Of a stretch of 64,000 bases of DNA, positions 1 to 8,863 are shown in pieces. This stretch comes from Salipiger marinus (lineage in GTDB: Bacteria; Pseudomonadota; Alphaproteobacteria; Rhodobacterales; Rhodobacteraceae). The DNA is taken from the NCBI RefSeq assembly GCF_900100085.1, contig NZ_FNEJ01000010.1:62001-126000 (forward strand), in the 5' to 3' direction. The position numbers were made by a program, and so were the translations under genes. Within the stretch, counting starts at the first letter, position 1; every line of letters begins with the position of its first letter. A model generated the notes under the pieces. That model was not told where the DNA came from and did no database searches. It was given only the letters and a program-made list of their open reading frames with translations.

Positions 1-180
1 GCCGAGGCGCGGAATATGGGCCAGAGCCCCGGCGGGGATATCTTCATCCATGGCCGCCCTCAGGCCTATCAGTCCGGCCAGCGGGACTGGACATGGGGCT
101 GCATCGCCGTCACCGACCGCGAGATGGAAGACATCTACGCGATGGTGGGCGACGGCACGCCGATCCTCATCATGCCCTGA
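1..180 (+). CDS. L,D-transpeptidase, C-terminal part (5' truncated by window edge)
   Basis: The reading frame is open from base 1 and ends in TGA at 178-180, so only the last 59 codons of the gene are visible. The residues match the end of a YkuD-type catalytic domain: GDIFIHG followed about 20 residues later by DWTWGCIAVTDREMEDIY, giving the conserved His-Gly and the catalytic Cys in GCIAV. Such enzymes cross-link peptidoglycan stems or attach proteins to them in the periplasm. The WTWGCIAVT form resembles the YafK-like subgroup. The signal peptide and N-terminus lie outside the window, so overall length and subfamily are not certain. Confidence 0.85.
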   Translation, partial: AEARNMGQSPGGDIFIHGRPQAYQSGQRDWTWGCIAVTDREMEDIYAMVGDGTPILIMP

Positions 181-198
181 CGGGACCGGCGCACCGGT

Positions 199-756
199 TT
201 AGAACCCGGCTGCGCCCGAGCCCGGCGTGGCGGCCGTGTTGGGCGCGCCCATCACCAGCGTCCACCAGATCTTGCCGCTGGATTCCTGAAACCACGCAAA
301 GCCCATCTCGCGCGCCGTTTCGTCAAGAATCACGTCGCGCGTCGGGGCCTCTTCCATCCATGCGGCAAGGGTCTCCAGCTCGGATTCGTAGGTTTCCGAG
401 ATGTTTTCGCCGACAAGCCGCCCGGTGTAGCCCACGCGCTGCACCCGGTCGATGGGCGAGGATCCGTCCGACCCGAAATGCCACGGGCGGTTCTGCACCG
501 ACATGTCGCGCGAATGGGTGGCTGCGGCCGCGTTCAGCTGCGCGCTCAGCTGCACAGGGGCCGATCCGCGCGCGCTGCGCAGGGCGTTGACCGAATCGAG
601 CATCGAATATTCGATCTTCGCCTGATCGGCGTTGTTGATCCGGTAGACCTGAGGCAGGGGCTTGCCATCCGGGCCAAGCGCGGGAGGCTGCATGGCAGGG
701 GTACAGGCTGCAGCGGCCAGAGCCGCGGAAATCAGGAGAAAAGTTCGTCTGTTCAT
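199..756 (-). CDS. SCP/CAP-domain lipoprotein
   Basis: A 185-residue secreted protein. The start at 756 (MNRRTFLLIS) was chosen because it begins a lipoprotein signal peptide: Arg-Arg, a hydrophobic stretch and a lipobox ending at Cys18 (AAAAC). The mature part fits the CAP/SCP fold (cysteine-rich secretory, antigen 5, PR-1): SMLDSVNALRSARG, then AAATHSRDM with the conserved His, then GENISETY, and a C-terminal WWTLVMG strand. In bacteria these proteins are envelope-located and of mostly unknown function. It lies between two L,D-transpeptidase genes on the opposite strand, which is consistent with a cell-wall setting but proves nothing. An upstream in-frame extension exists but would bury the signal peptide. 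Confidence 0.8.
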   Translation of the reverse strand: MNRRTFLLISAALAAAACTPAMQPPALGPDGKPLPQVYRINNADQAKIEYSMLDSVNALRSARGSAPVQLSAQLNAAAATHSRDMSVQNRPWHFGSDGSSPIDRVQRVGYTGRLVGENISETYESELETLAAWMEEAPTRDVILDETAREMGFAWFQESSGKIWWTLVMGAPNTAATPGSGAAGF

Positions 757-952
757 TGTCCGGTCTTTCGCGCCACGAGATTTATACAGCAGATAGACCG
801 GCAGACGTGGCCAATCAAACGCACATGGGCGTGATCGCGCCGCTCGCAGGCGTTTGATTTGCGACTGCGGCATTGCCGCAATATACTTATCCGGTCCTGA
901 CGGCAGCCGCGACGGCTTTCCGAATCTCGGGCGATTTGTAGTGGTGAGCATC

Positions 953-1552
953 ATGACCAGCAAGGTTCAATCCCAACTTGGCCGGCGCGCCTTCCTTGCA
1001 GGAAGCGCGGCCCTCGCGGCGACGCCCGCCTTGGCGCAGACGATGGATTCGTCCGGCACCGTGGAACTGGAGCGTGACATCTCCCAGATCACGCGCCGCA
1101 ACATGTCGAGCTTCCGCACGCTCGACTGGCAGCCCTATTTCAGCAACCTGAGCAAGGGCGCCGTGCTTGTCGACATCTCGTCGCGGGCGCTGCATTTCTG
1201 GGAAGAAAACGGCACCTACCATCTTTACCCCTCTTCGGTGCCGCTGAGCGAGGATCTGACCCGCAAGGGCCGCACCCAGATCGTGCTGAAGGATCCGGAG
1301 CCCGACTGGCGTCCGACGCCGTCGATGAAGGAACGCAATCCGGAATGGCCCGATTATGTGCCCCCCGGCCCCGACAACCCGCTGGGCACCCGCGCGCTGC
1401 ATCTGAGCTGGACCTATTACCGGATCCACGGCACGCATGACACGCGCAAGATCGGGCGCCGTTCCTCCAACGGCTGCATCGGGCTTTACAACGAGCATAT
1501 CGAACAGCTCTACGAAATGTCCCAGATCGGCACGCAGGTGTTGCTGATTTGA
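953..1552 (+). CDS. L,D-transpeptidase, exported
   Basis: A 199-residue protein with an N-terminal export signal ([20 protein letters not shown], residues 10-29, Tat-like because of the RR). The start at 953 is the methionine just before that signal. The catalytic YkuD domain covers roughly residues 65-199. Visible motifs are YYRIHGTHD (His159) and RRSSNGCIGLYNEH with the nucleophile Cys175. Family members make 3-3 cross-links in peptidoglycan or anchor proteins to it in the periplasm. The substrate cannot be read from sequence. It follows an SCP-domain gene on the opposite strand; the 196-bp gap between them must hold both promoters. Confidence 0.9.
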   Translation: MTSKVQSQLGRRAFLAGSAALAATPALAQTMDSSGTVELERDISQITRRNMSSFRTLDWQPYFSNLSKGAVLVDISSRALHFWEENGTYHLYPSSVPLSEDLTRKGRTQIVLKDPEPDWRPTPSMKERNPEWPDYVPPGPDNPLGTRALHLSWTYYRIHGTHDTRKIGRRSSNGCIGLYNEHIEQLYEMSQIGTQVLLI

Positions 1553-1700
1553 CAAAGCCGACGGGGCCGTGGCGGCGCGGCCCCGAGTTCGGATTTGCAA
1601 TTTTCACGTTTTGCTGATTAGAACGTGAGACGAGGTAAGTCTTGGGTGCTTGCCGCTTGCAGATTGTCTGAATGCGGCAGGCGAATATCTGGAGAAGAAC

Positions 1701-1892
1701 ATGAAGAAGATCGCTTTCGCCGCCGCTTTCGCAGTTTCCGCAACTTCCGCCATGGCAGGCAACTATGCCAAGGATGACGTGGTCATGGAGCCGGTTGTCG
1801 TCGTCGAAGAAACCGCCGCCTCCTCGTCCTCCGCTGGCATCCTGATCCCGCTGGCCCTGCTGGCCGTCGTGGCAGCTGCCGCAGCCAACTGA
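1701..1892 (+). CDS. Small secreted/membrane protein of unknown function
   Basis: A 63-residue protein. The ATG at 1701 is preceded by GGAG at 1691-1694, a good ribosome binding site, and begins a signal peptide (MKKIAFAAAFAVSATSAMAG, cleavage after AMA). A short acidic segment (DDVVMEPVVVVEETA), a serine run (SSSSAG) and a hydrophobic C-terminal helix (ILIPLALLAVVAAAAAN) follow. It thus looks like a tiny envelope protein tethered by its C-terminus. A strong terminator follows at 1917-1946. I do not recognise a function. From memory, similar small proteins sit beside ferrochelatase genes in other Rhodobacterales, but that was not checked here. Confidence 0.7.
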   Translation: MKKIAFAAAFAVSATSAMAGNYAKDDVVMEPVVVVEETAASSSSAGILIPLALLAVVAAAAAN

Positions 1893-1916
1893 TCCAAGGA
1901 TCAGCTTGCATAAATG

Positions 1917-1946
1917 GGAGCGGCGCTTCGGCACCGCTCCTTTTTT
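1917..1946 (+). terminator. Rho-independent terminator
   Basis: GGAGCGG (1917-1923) pairs with CCGCTCC (1934-1940). The stem continues after a C-A mismatch into two further G-C pairs around a TTCG tetraloop, and six T follow at 1941-1946. It ends the small-protein transcript and lies 11 bp from the end of the convergent hemH. Confidence 0.85.
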
Positions 1947-1956
1947 ATGTCCGGGG

Positions 1957-3021
1957 TCAGTCCAGCCAGCCGTGCAGGTTGCTTTCGATCACCGAAGACA
2001 GCGCGTCGATATGCGCCGCGTCGTCGTTGAGGCAGGGGATATAGGTGAACTCCTCGCCGCCCGCATGTTCAAAGCTTTCGCGGATCTCTTCGTTGATCTC
2101 TTCCAGCGTCTCGATGCAGTCGGCGGAAAAGGCGGGAGCAATGACGGCGATGCGCTTCTTGCCGTCTTCCTTGGCCAGCCGCGCCACTTCTTTTACGGTA
2201 TAGGGCTTCAGCCATTCCTCGGGTCCGAAGACCGACTGGAAGGTGGTGGTGATCTGCGTCTTGTCCCAGCCCAGCCGTTCGCGCAGCAGCCGCGTGGTTT
2301 TCTGGCACTGGCAATGATAGGGATCGCCCTGCATCAGGTAGCGTTTCGGCATGCCGTGATAGGACACCACCAGCATTTCCGGCTTTTCGGCCTTGGCGGC
2401 ATAGGCGCGTTCCACCGACTGGGCCAGCGCCTCGATATATTGCGGATGCTCGAAATAGGGATCGACCACGCGCGCGGTGGGCTGCCACGGCTCGTCCATC
2501 AGCGCGCGGAAAAACGCATCATTCGCGGTGGCCGAGGTGGCGCCCGCGTAATGCGGATAAAGCGGAAAGAACAGGATCTTGCGGCAGCCTGCTTCGGTCA
2601 TCGCGCGGACCTTGGATTTGGTCGACGGATTGCCGTAACGCATGGAAAAATCGACCATGACCTGATCGCCGTAACGCGCCTGCATCTTCGCGGCGACCGC
2701 GGCGGTCTGCGCCTTGGTCAGCGTCATCAGCGGGCTTTCGTTCAGATCCTCGTTCCAGATCGACTTGTAATTCTTGCCCGAGGAAAACGGCCGCTTGGTC
2801 AGGATGATCAGCTGCAGCAGCGGCTGCCATTTCCAGCGCGGATAATCGATCACCCGGCGGTCCGACAGGAATTCGTTCAGATAGCGCCGCATCGGCCAGT
2901 AGGAATAATGATCCGGCGTGCCCAGATTGGCCAGCAGGATCCCCACCTTGGGGCGTGTCACGGCAGGGTGGTCGGCGGGCGCGTTGGCGGGCCGCGTCCG
3001 GGGCGGTGTGGCGTCAAGCAT
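1957..3021 (-). CDS. hemH: Ferrochelatase
   Basis: A 354-residue enzyme that inserts Fe2+ into protoporphyrin IX, the last step of protoheme synthesis. Family landmarks: GILLANLGTPD near residues 27-37, FFPLYPHYAGATSAT (151-165), the active-site VVSYHGMPKRY with His222, the PYHCQCQKT segment, and FQSVFGPEEWLKPYT before a C-terminal SADCIETLEEINEE carrying the conserved Glu. Length is normal. GAGGGA sits upstream of the ATG at 3021. A short perfect palindrome, TGTCACTGACA (3055-3065), lies about 34 bp upstream and could be an operator. Separate heme genes (hemD, and hemY in name only) lie near 36 kb. Confidence 0.96.
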   Translation of the reverse strand: MLDATPPRTRPANAPADHPAVTRPKVGILLANLGTPDHYSYWPMRRYLNEFLSDRRVIDYPRWKWQPLLQLIILTKRPFSSGKNYKSIWNEDLNESPLMTLTKAQTAAVAAKMQARYGDQVMVDFSMRYGNPSTKSKVRAMTEAGCRKILFFPLYPHYAGATSATANDAFFRALMDEPWQPTARVVDPYFEHPQYIEALAQSVERAYAAKAEKPEMLVVSYHGMPKRYLMQGDPYHCQCQKTTRLLRERLGWDKTQITTTFQSVFGPEEWLKPYTVKEVARLAKEDGKKRIAVIAPAFSADCIETLEEINEEIRESFEHAGGEEFTYIPCLNDDAAHIDALSSVIESNLHGWLD

Positions 3022-3072
3022 GTGTCCAGTCCCTCAAAATGCCCCCGCTAAGTATGTCACTGACAGAAGGCG

Positions 3073-3894
3073 TCAATCGTCCAGCGGGCGTTCCATGGTG
3101 TTCAGCGCCTCTGCAAGACGATGTGCCGCAGATCCCGGGCGCAGCGGCTTCTGCTGGCTGGCATCCGGGGCCCAGCCGGTCAGCGTGACCAGTTCGAAAC
3201 TGGCACGGATCCGGCCATCGGGGCGGCTGTAGGTTTCGGCATAGATCTGCGCCGCCCGCAGCAGCACGGCGCGGCGGGTCGGCTGGCGCAGCCGCGCGGT
3301 CAGGGCGTTGGTTTCACCCATGGCGCGCAGGTCGCGCATCAGATGCAGCGCATCGCTGTAGCTGACATCCAGCACCTGACTGTCCGCCACCGGCAGCGCC
3401 AGCCCGGCCCGCTGCAGAAGCCCGCCCAGATCGCGCAGTTCGCCCATCGGCAGCACGCGGGGGGACAGGCCCCCCGTCACCTCGATTTCCGCCTGACCAA
3501 GGGCCGCGCGCAGTTCCTGCAGGGTCTCGCCGCCAAAGGCCAGCGTCAGGCACAGCCCGTCGGGGCGCAGCGCGCGGCGGCACTGGATCAGCTGGCCCAC
3601 CGGATCATTGGCCCAGTGCAGGGCCAGCGCGTGGATCACCAGATCCTGCGCGCCTTCCTCCAGTGCCAGCACGTCGTCATCGGGGATGACCCGCGCGCCG
3701 GGCAGCAGCCCCTGCCAGATCTCCGGATAGGGGCTGACGATGACCGGCGCCGTGAACGTTCTTTTAACTACGCTCAGACGATCCTGCACCTCGTCCCGTG
3801 CGGCTTCATGCAGGAACAGCGCGGGGGACCGCCGCGCGCGGGCGCGGTGGCGGGCAAGGGCGGGGCGGTCGATCAGGGGCGCGGGGCTGGACAT
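3073..3894 (-). CDS. SAM-dependent methyltransferase-fold protein, BioC/NDUFAF5-like
   Basis: A 273-residue protein that opens with the pattern RPALARHRARARRSPALFLHEAARDEV, followed by an atypical methyltransferase fold. ALEEGAQDLVIHALALHWANDPVGQLIQCRRALRPDGLCLTLAFGGETLQELR corresponds to motif II-III regions. This arrangement is that of the alphaproteobacterial relatives of mitochondrial NDUFAF5, which acts in complex I assembly; that role is inference from family membership. The glycine-rich motif I is degenerate (VIVSPYPEIWQGLLPG), so SAM binding is uncertain. It is divergent from comF with only 14 bp between the starts. Confidence 0.75.
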   Translation of the reverse strand: MSSPAPLIDRPALARHRARARRSPALFLHEAARDEVQDRLSVVKRTFTAPVIVSPYPEIWQGLLPGARVIPDDDVLALEEGAQDLVIHALALHWANDPVGQLIQCRRALRPDGLCLTLAFGGETLQELRAALGQAEIEVTGGLSPRVLPMGELRDLGGLLQRAGLALPVADSQVLDVSYSDALHLMRDLRAMGETNALTARLRQPTRRAVLLRAAQIYAETYSRPDGRIRASFELVTLTGWAPDASQQKPLRPGSAAHRLAEALNTMERPLDD

Positions 3895-3908
3895 GGAGCT
3901 GAGATAAG

Positions 3909-4637
3909 ATGGCGGAGGCGCGGTTGCAAACCCTGATCCGGCTGATCTATCCGCCGCGCTGCCTGCTCTGTGGCGGGCTGGTGGACAGCGATTTTGGTCT
4001 TTGCGGGTCCTGCTGGCGCGACACGCCCTTCATCATGGGGCTGGCCTGCGATCTGTGCGGCGCGCCGCTGCCCGGACAGTCGGACCGGGCCGAACATTGC
4101 GACGACTGTCTGGCCACGCCCCGGCCCTGGACACAGGGCCGCGCCGCGCTGCTGTATCGCGACAACGGGCGCAAGCTGGTGCTGATGCTGAAACATGGCG
4201 ACAGGCATGACATCGCCCGGCCCGCCGCGCTGTGGCTGGCGCAGAAGCTGCAGCCGCTCTGCCGCGCCGATGCGGTGGTGGTGCCAATTCCGCTGCATCT
4301 GCGCCGCCATCTCAAGCGGCGCTACAACCAGTCGGCGCTGCTGGCGGACGGGCTGGCGCGGGCGCTGCGCCTGTCCCATCTGCCCGATGCGCTGATCCGT
4401 CCCCGCGCCACCCCCTCGCTGGAGGGGAAAAGTCGCGAGGAGCGGTTCACCACGCTGGATGCGGCGCTGACCCTGCGGCCCGCGCGGGCGGCGGCGCTGG
4501 CCGGGCGGCAGGTCGTGCTGGTGGATGACGTGATGACCTCGGGGGCGACGCTGGCGGCGGCCACGGCGGCGCTGACCAAGGCCGGAGTGGCAGAGGTTTG
4601 TGTCGCGATACTGGCGCGCGTTGCAAAGGAGGCTTAA
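3909..4637 (+). CDS. comF: ComF family phosphoribosyltransferase-like protein
   Basis: A 242-residue ComF protein. The N-terminal part has two pairs of paired cysteines (CLLCGG..CGSC and CDLCGA..CDDC), the double zinc-finger typical of the family. The C-terminal half is a type I phosphoribosyltransferase fold with VVPIPLHLRRHLKRRYNQ and the PRPP-loop VVLVDDVMTSGATL. ComF proteins take part in DNA uptake/natural transformation in several bacteria, and in gene-transfer-agent recipient competence in Rhodobacter. Whether that holds here is inference. It is followed 44 bp later by a glutaredoxin gene on the same strand. Confidence 0.92.
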   Translation: MAEARLQTLIRLIYPPRCLLCGGLVDSDFGLCGSCWRDTPFIMGLACDLCGAPLPGQSDRAEHCDDCLATPRPWTQGRAALLYRDNGRKLVLMLKHGDRHDIARPAALWLAQKLQPLCRADAVVVPIPLHLRRHLKRRYNQSALLADGLARALRLSHLPDALIRPRATPSLEGKSREERFTTLDAALTLRPARAAALAGRQVVLVDDVMTSGATLAAATAALTKAGVAEVCVAILARVAKEA

Positions 4638-4681
4638 ATCCGGGAATGTCGGGCCCATTGCCCGAGAAAGGGAACCGTCTG

Positions 4682-4939
4682 ATGAAAACGATCGACATCT
4701 ACACCTCGCCCATGTGCGGCTATTGCCACGCGGCCAAGCGGCTGCTGACGCAGAAAGGCGTGGAGTTCACCGAAATCGACGTGATGGCCCAGCCCGCGCG
4801 CCGGTCTGAAATGGAAAAACGTGCCAAGGGGGGCCGCACCGTGCCACAGATCTTTGTGGGCGACACCCATGTTGGCGGCTGTGACGAGCTTTATGCGCTG
4901 GACCGGGCGGGCAAGCTTGATCCGCTGCTGGCCGACTGA
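4682..4939 (+). CDS. grxC: Glutaredoxin 3
   Basis: An 85-residue dithiol glutaredoxin. The active site is SPMCGYCHAAKRLL (CGYC rather than the E. coli CPYC). GRTVPQIFVGDTHVGGCDEL follows, carrying the cis-Pro and the glutathione-binding GG-C-D pattern. It reduces protein and glutathione mixed disulfides in the cytoplasm. The ATG at 4682 was chosen because GAAAGGGA lies just upstream and it aligns with the family N-terminus; upstream codons in the same frame overlap the end of comF. It is probably cotranscribed with comF and the following MarR gene. Confidence 0.95.
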   Translation: MKTIDIYTSPMCGYCHAAKRLLTQKGVEFTEIDVMAQPARRSEMEKRAKGGRTVPQIFVGDTHVGGCDELYALDRAGKLDPLLAD

Positions 4940-4964
4940 TGGCCCGCAGCCCCGGCAGACCGGC

Positions 4965-5405
4965 ATGACCGACCCCGCCCACGCGCTGGCCATTTCGCTG
5001 TTCAGCGAACTTCTGACCGCAGACCAGCTTCTGCGGAACCGGCTGACGCGCGTGCTGCCGGACAGGATGGAGATTTCGCATTTCTCCGTCCTGAACCACC
5101 TTGCCCGCGCCTCGGGCGAACGCACGCCCGCGCAGCTGGCGCGCAGCTTTCACGTCACGCGCGGGGCCATGACCAACACGCTCGCGAAGCTGGAATTTGC
5201 GGGCTATGTGCATATCCGCCCGGACTGGGACGATGCGCGGCGCAAGCTGGTGTCGATCAGCCCGGCGGGCCGCCGCGCGCGCGAGGCGGCGCTGGCCGCC
5301 ATGGCGCCGCTGGTCTCGGCGATGATGACCGAGATCGGCCCCGACCGGGTGCGCGCCGCGCTGCCGGTGCTGCGCGAACTGCGCCTGAAGCTCGAAGCCG
5401 ACTGA
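4965..5405 (+). CDS. MarR family transcriptional regulator
   Basis: A 146-residue winged-helix regulator. The start at 4965 (MTDPAHALAISLFSELLTADQLLRNRL) gives the usual length and N-terminal dimerisation helix. The central MEISHFSVLNHLARASGERTPAQLARSFHVTRGAMTNTLAKLEFAGYVHI is a clear MarR helix-turn-helix. The following RPDWDDARRKLVSISPAGRRA is the beta-wing with the conserved DxRxxxVxLTxxG-like pattern. The ligand is unknown. It follows grxC by 25 bp in the same direction and precedes a C4-dicarboxylate-type symporter gene by 175 bp, which is one possible target. Confidence 0.9.
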   Translation: MTDPAHALAISLFSELLTADQLLRNRLTRVLPDRMEISHFSVLNHLARASGERTPAQLARSFHVTRGAMTNTLAKLEFAGYVHIRPDWDDARRKLVSISPAGRRAREAALAAMAPLVSAMMTEIGPDRVRAALPVLRELRLKLEAD

Positions 5406-5580
5406 CCGCAGCTTCCGCCCCGCGGCCTTCTGCGGGGCAAAACCTTCTTCATCCCCGTCCAAAATGCGCGCGGGCTGCGGACAGGCGGCGCGTCTGCGCT
5501 ATCTTGTCGCCCCTGACCGCCGGATCCCTTGGGATCTGCGGCAGAGGAAACGGTGACTTGGTGACATCAAGGAGGTGCAG

Positions 5581-6939
5581 ATGAGCGCAAAGGCAGGGCG
5601 GCTGTCGCTGACCACAAAGGTCATGATCGGCATGGGAGCGGGGCTGGCGCTTGGCCTGATCCTGAATGCCATCGGCAACGAGGCGATCAACACCCATCTG
5701 GTGGGCGGGTTCTTCGGCATGGCAGGCGCCATGTTCGTCAACGCGCTGCAGATGCTGGTGGTGCCGCTGGTGTTCTTTTCGCTGATCTGCGGCGTGGCGG
5801 GCATTGGCGACGTGCGCATCCTTGGCCGCGTCGGCGGCAAAAGCTTCGGCCTCTACCTCGCCACCACCGCCACCGCGATCGCCGTGGCCATCCTGATCGC
5901 GCTGCTGGTCTCGCCGGGGCAGGGTTTTGTCATGGACGGGGTCGACACCTCCGGCGTGACCGCGCGCGAGGCACCCAGCGTCTGGCAGACCTTCGCCAAT
6001 ATCGTGCCGAAAAACCCGGTGGCGGCCTTTGCCAATGCCGAGATGCTGCAGATCATCTTCTACACCATCGTGCTCGGCATCGCCGTGCTGATGCTGGGCG
6101 ACCGGTCGACGCCTTTTGTCGATGCCTGCGACTACATGAACGCGCTGATGATGAAGCTGGTCGATGTGGTCATGGCCTTTGCGCCCTATGGCGTGTTTTT
6201 CCTGATCGCCAAGACCTTCACCGAACAGGGAATCGGGCTGTTCGTGCCGGTGCTGACCTATGTCCTTGTGCTGGTGGGCGCGCTGCTGCTGCATCTGTTC
6301 GGCACGCTGATGCTGTTCCTGAAGCTGTTCTCGGGGCTTGATCCGTTCACCTTCATGAAGAAAATCCGCCCCGCGCAGATCTTCGCCTTTTCCACCGCGT
6401 CGTCCAACGCCACCATCCCGGTGACGCTGCGCTGCGTGACCGAACGCATGGGCGCGCGCAATTCCGTCGCCTCGTTCACCGTGCCCTTCGGTGCCACCAT
6501 CAACATGGACGGCACCGCCATCATGCAGGGCGTGGCCACGGTGTTTCTGGCCAATGTCTATGGCGTGGATCTGGGCATTGGCGGCTATCTCACCGTGATC
6601 GGCATGGCGGTTCTGGCCTCCATCGGCACGGCGGGGGTGCCCGGGGTGGGCATGATCATGCTGACCATGGTGCTGAGCCAGGTGGGTCTGCCCATCGAAG
6701 GCATCGCGCTGATCCTTGGTGTTGACCGGCTGATGGACATGATCCGCACCGCCGTGAACATCACCGGCGATGCCGTGGTGTCGGTGATCGTGGCCAAGAC
6801 CGAAGGCCAGCTCGACATGGCGGTCTATGCGGATCCTCAGGCCGGGCTCGACGAGGACGATCTGCAGATCGACCCCGCCGCCGAGGCCGAACTGGCCAGC
6901 CACACCCATCCGCCGCGCCGCTCCCGCCCGGCGGAATGA
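5581..6939 (+). CDS. Dicarboxylate/amino acid:cation symporter (DAACS family)
   Basis: A 452-residue membrane transporter that takes up dicarboxylates or acidic amino acids with Na+ or H+. It has about eight hydrophobic segments, the serine-rich re-entrant loop FSTASSNATIPVTLRC, and the signature FGATINMDGTAIMQG. The ATG at 5581 was preferred over an in-frame GTG at 5575 because a perfect AAGGAGG at 5569-5575 lies five bases before it and would otherwise be inside the gene. The C-terminal tail is charged (DLQIDPAAEAELASHTH). Substrate choice between C4-dicarboxylate and glutamate/aspartate cannot be settled by eye. It is convergent with ubiG, with a shared hairpin between them. Confidence 0.93.
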   Translation: MSAKAGRLSLTTKVMIGMGAGLALGLILNAIGNEAINTHLVGGFFGMAGAMFVNALQMLVVPLVFFSLICGVAGIGDVRILGRVGGKSFGLYLATTATAIAVAILIALLVSPGQGFVMDGVDTSGVTAREAPSVWQTFANIVPKNPVAAFANAEMLQIIFYTIVLGIAVLMLGDRSTPFVDACDYMNALMMKLVDVVMAFAPYGVFFLIAKTFTEQGIGLFVPVLTYVLVLVGALLLHLFGTLMLFLKLFSGLDPFTFMKKIRPAQIFAFSTASSNATIPVTLRCVTERMGARNSVASFTVPFGATINMDGTAIMQGVATVFLANVYGVDLGIGGYLTVIGMAVLASIGTAGVPGVGMIMLTMVLSQVGLPIEGIALILGVDRLMDMIRTAVNITGDAVVSVIVAKTEGQLDMAVYADPQAGLDEDDLQIDPAAEAELASHTHPPRRSRPAE

Positions 6940-6948
6940 GGCACAGCC

Positions 6949-6973
6949 GTCACGGCCGCAGCGCGGCCGTGAC
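6949..6973. terminator. Perfect GC-rich hairpin between convergent genes
   Basis: GTCACGGCCGC (6949-6959) pairs perfectly with GCGGCCGTGAC (6963-6973) over a 3-base loop. It overlaps the last codons of ubiG and lies 9 bases after the symporter stop codon. There is no T-run on either side, so it may be only a processing or stability hairpin. Confidence 0.45.
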
Positions 6974-7684
6974 GTAATTCACCGACAGGTCGCGGTCAGA
7001 GATCGACCAGCGCCAGCTGACCGGGTTGAAGACATAGCCCTTGCGGTCCACCGGGGTCAGCCCGGCCTGCCGCATCAGCTCGTAAAGCTCGTCGGGGGTG
7101 ATGAATTTCTGCCAGTCATGCGTGCCCTTGGGCAGCCAGCGCATCACCCATTCGGCCCCGACAATGGCCATGGCAAAGCTTTTGGCGTTGCGGTTGATGG
7201 TCGAACACAGGTGCAGCCCGCCGGGCCGCAGCAGCTGGCGGCAGGCGGTCAGATAGGCCAGCGGATCGGCCACATGCTCCACCACCTCCATGTTCAGCAC
7301 CACGTCGAACTGGTCGCCCGCCTCGGCCAGCGCCTCGGCGGTGCCGTGGCGATAGTCGATGTCCAGCCCCGACTGCGCCGCATGGGTCTGCGCCACCGGA
7401 ATGTTGCGCGGGGCGGCATCCACCCCCACCACCGTGGCACCAAGCCGCGCCATGGGTTCGCACAGAAGCCCGCCGCCGCAGCCGATATCAAGGATGCGCA
7501 GCCCGGCAAACGGCGCCTCCGTGGTCAGGTCGCGGTCGAACTCTTCGGCGATCTGGGTGGTGATATAGTCCAGACGGACCGGGTTCATCATGTGAAGGGG
7601 CTTGAACTTGCCGTCCGGGTTCCACCATTCTGCAGCCATGGCCTCGAACTTGGCGACCTCGGACGGATCCACTGTGAGAGTCAT
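6950..7684 (-). CDS. ubiG: Bifunctional ubiquinone O-methyltransferase
   Basis: UbiG performs both O-methylations in ubiquinone synthesis (2-polyprenyl-6-hydroxyphenol and demethylubiquinol steps). The sequence has the family N-terminus [38 protein letters not shown], motif [23 protein letters not shown], motif [16 protein letters not shown], and [21 protein letters not shown]. Three in-frame ATGs exist (7699, 7693, 7684). I chose 7684 because GGGA lies eight bases before it, while the first has no purine-rich site. This gives 244 residues. The gene is divergent from the aminopeptidase gene at 7735. Confidence 0.95.
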   Translation of the reverse strand: MTLTVDPSEVAKFEAMAAEWWNPDGKFKPLHMMNPVRLDYITTQIAEEFDRDLTTEAPFAGLRILDIGCGGGLLCEPMARLGATVVGVDAAPRNIPVAQTHAAQSGLDIDYRHGTAEALAEAGDQFDVVLNMEVVEHVADPLAYLTACRQLLRPGGLHLCSTINRNAKSFAMAIVGAEWVMRWLPKGTHDWQKFITPDELYELMRQAGLTPVDRKGYVFNPVSWRWSISDRDLSVNYVTAALRP

Positions 7685-7734
7685 CTTAAGCATTCCCATT
7701 TCTTTTTGGGGTCATCTGCCAATATAGAGGAAGA

Positions 7735-8733
7735 ATGGACAAAGACCCGGGCCAAAAGCGCGCAGTGCAGCATCTCTACCCTCCCCTCGATCCGTTCGAC
7801 CAGCGCATGATCGACATGGGCGATGGCCACCGCATCTATATGGAGCAGTGCGGCCACCCGCAGGGCATCCCGGTTCTGGTGCTGCATGGCGGCCCCGGCG
7901 GCGGCTGCAGCCCGGCGATGCGGCGCTATTTTGATCCGGCGGTGTTCCGCGTCGTGCTGTTCGACCAGCGCGGCTGTGGCCGGTCGCAGCCCCATGCCAG
8001 CGTGACCGACAACACCACATGGCATCTGGTGGCCGATATCGAACGGATCCGCCGCGATCTGGGCATCGAGAAATTCATCGTCTTCGGCGGCAGCTGGGGC
8101 GCGACGCTGGCGCTGGTCTATGCGATCAGCCATCCCGACCGGGTGGCGCAGCTGGTGCTGCGCGGCGTCTTCACCATGACGCAGGCGGAACTGGACTGGT
8201 TCTATGGCGGCGGCGCCGGGCAGTTCTGGCCCGAACCCTGGGCGCGGTTCACCGATCTCATTCCCGAAGCCGAACGCGGCGATCTGATCGCGGCCTATCA
8301 CCGGCGCCTGTTCAGCGGCGACCTGCGCGAGGAAACGCGCTTTGCCCGAGTCTGGTCGGGCTGGGAAAACGCGCTGGCCTCGGTCTATTCCAGCGGCCAC
8401 GGCGGCGAGGCGCCCGGCGAATATGCGCGCGCCTTTGCCCGGCTGGAAAACCATTACTTCGTGCATTCCGGCTTTCTGGAGGAAGACGGCTGGATCCTCA
8501 AGAATGTCGACCACCTGCGCGGCATTCCCGGCGTGATCGTGCAGGGCCGCTATGACATGATCTGCCCGCCGCAGCGCGCATGGGAACTGGCGCAGGCCTG
8601 GCCGGGGGCGGATCTGCGGATGATCCGCAACGCGGGCCACGCCCTGTCCGAACCGGGGATCAGCGCCGAACTGGTGCGGGTCATGGATCAGATCGCCGCC
8701 GCACAGGGTCTGCGGCAGGGGCTGCGCCTCTGA
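7735..8733 (+). CDS. pip: Prolyl iminopeptidase
   Basis: A 332-residue alpha/beta hydrolase of peptidase family S33 that removes N-terminal proline from peptides in the cytoplasm. Landmarks: VLVLHGGPGGGCSP (oxyanion HGGPG), VLFDQRGCGRSQPH, the nucleophile elbow FGGSWGATLAL, QGRYDMICPPQRAWEL (catalytic Asp) and RNAGHALSEP (catalytic His). AGAGGAAG directly precedes the ATG. Length and motif order are typical. It stands alone between ubiG (divergent) and a peptide-binding protein gene on the same strand 130 bp away; a link in peptide nutrition is possible but unproven. Confidence 0.95.
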   Translation: MDKDPGQKRAVQHLYPPLDPFDQRMIDMGDGHRIYMEQCGHPQGIPVLVLHGGPGGGCSPAMRRYFDPAVFRVVLFDQRGCGRSQPHASVTDNTTWHLVADIERIRRDLGIEKFIVFGGSWGATLALVYAISHPDRVAQLVLRGVFTMTQAELDWFYGGGAGQFWPEPWARFTDLIPEAERGDLIAAYHRRLFSGDLREETRFARVWSGWENALASVYSSGHGGEAPGEYARAFARLENHYFVHSGFLEEDGWILKNVDHLRGIPGVIVQGRYDMICPPQRAWELAQAWPGADLRMIRNAGHALSEPGISAELVRVMDQIAAAQGLRQGLRL

Positions 8734-8863
8734 ACGCGGCAGCGCGGGCGGCATGTCGCGAATTTGATCCGCCTCCCGCCCAGTTCCCTGTGGCCCCGGC
8801 GCGGGGCTCTGCGTATCATGGTCCAACCCTGCACTCCCTCCAGCCAGAGGATCCGTCGCTCCG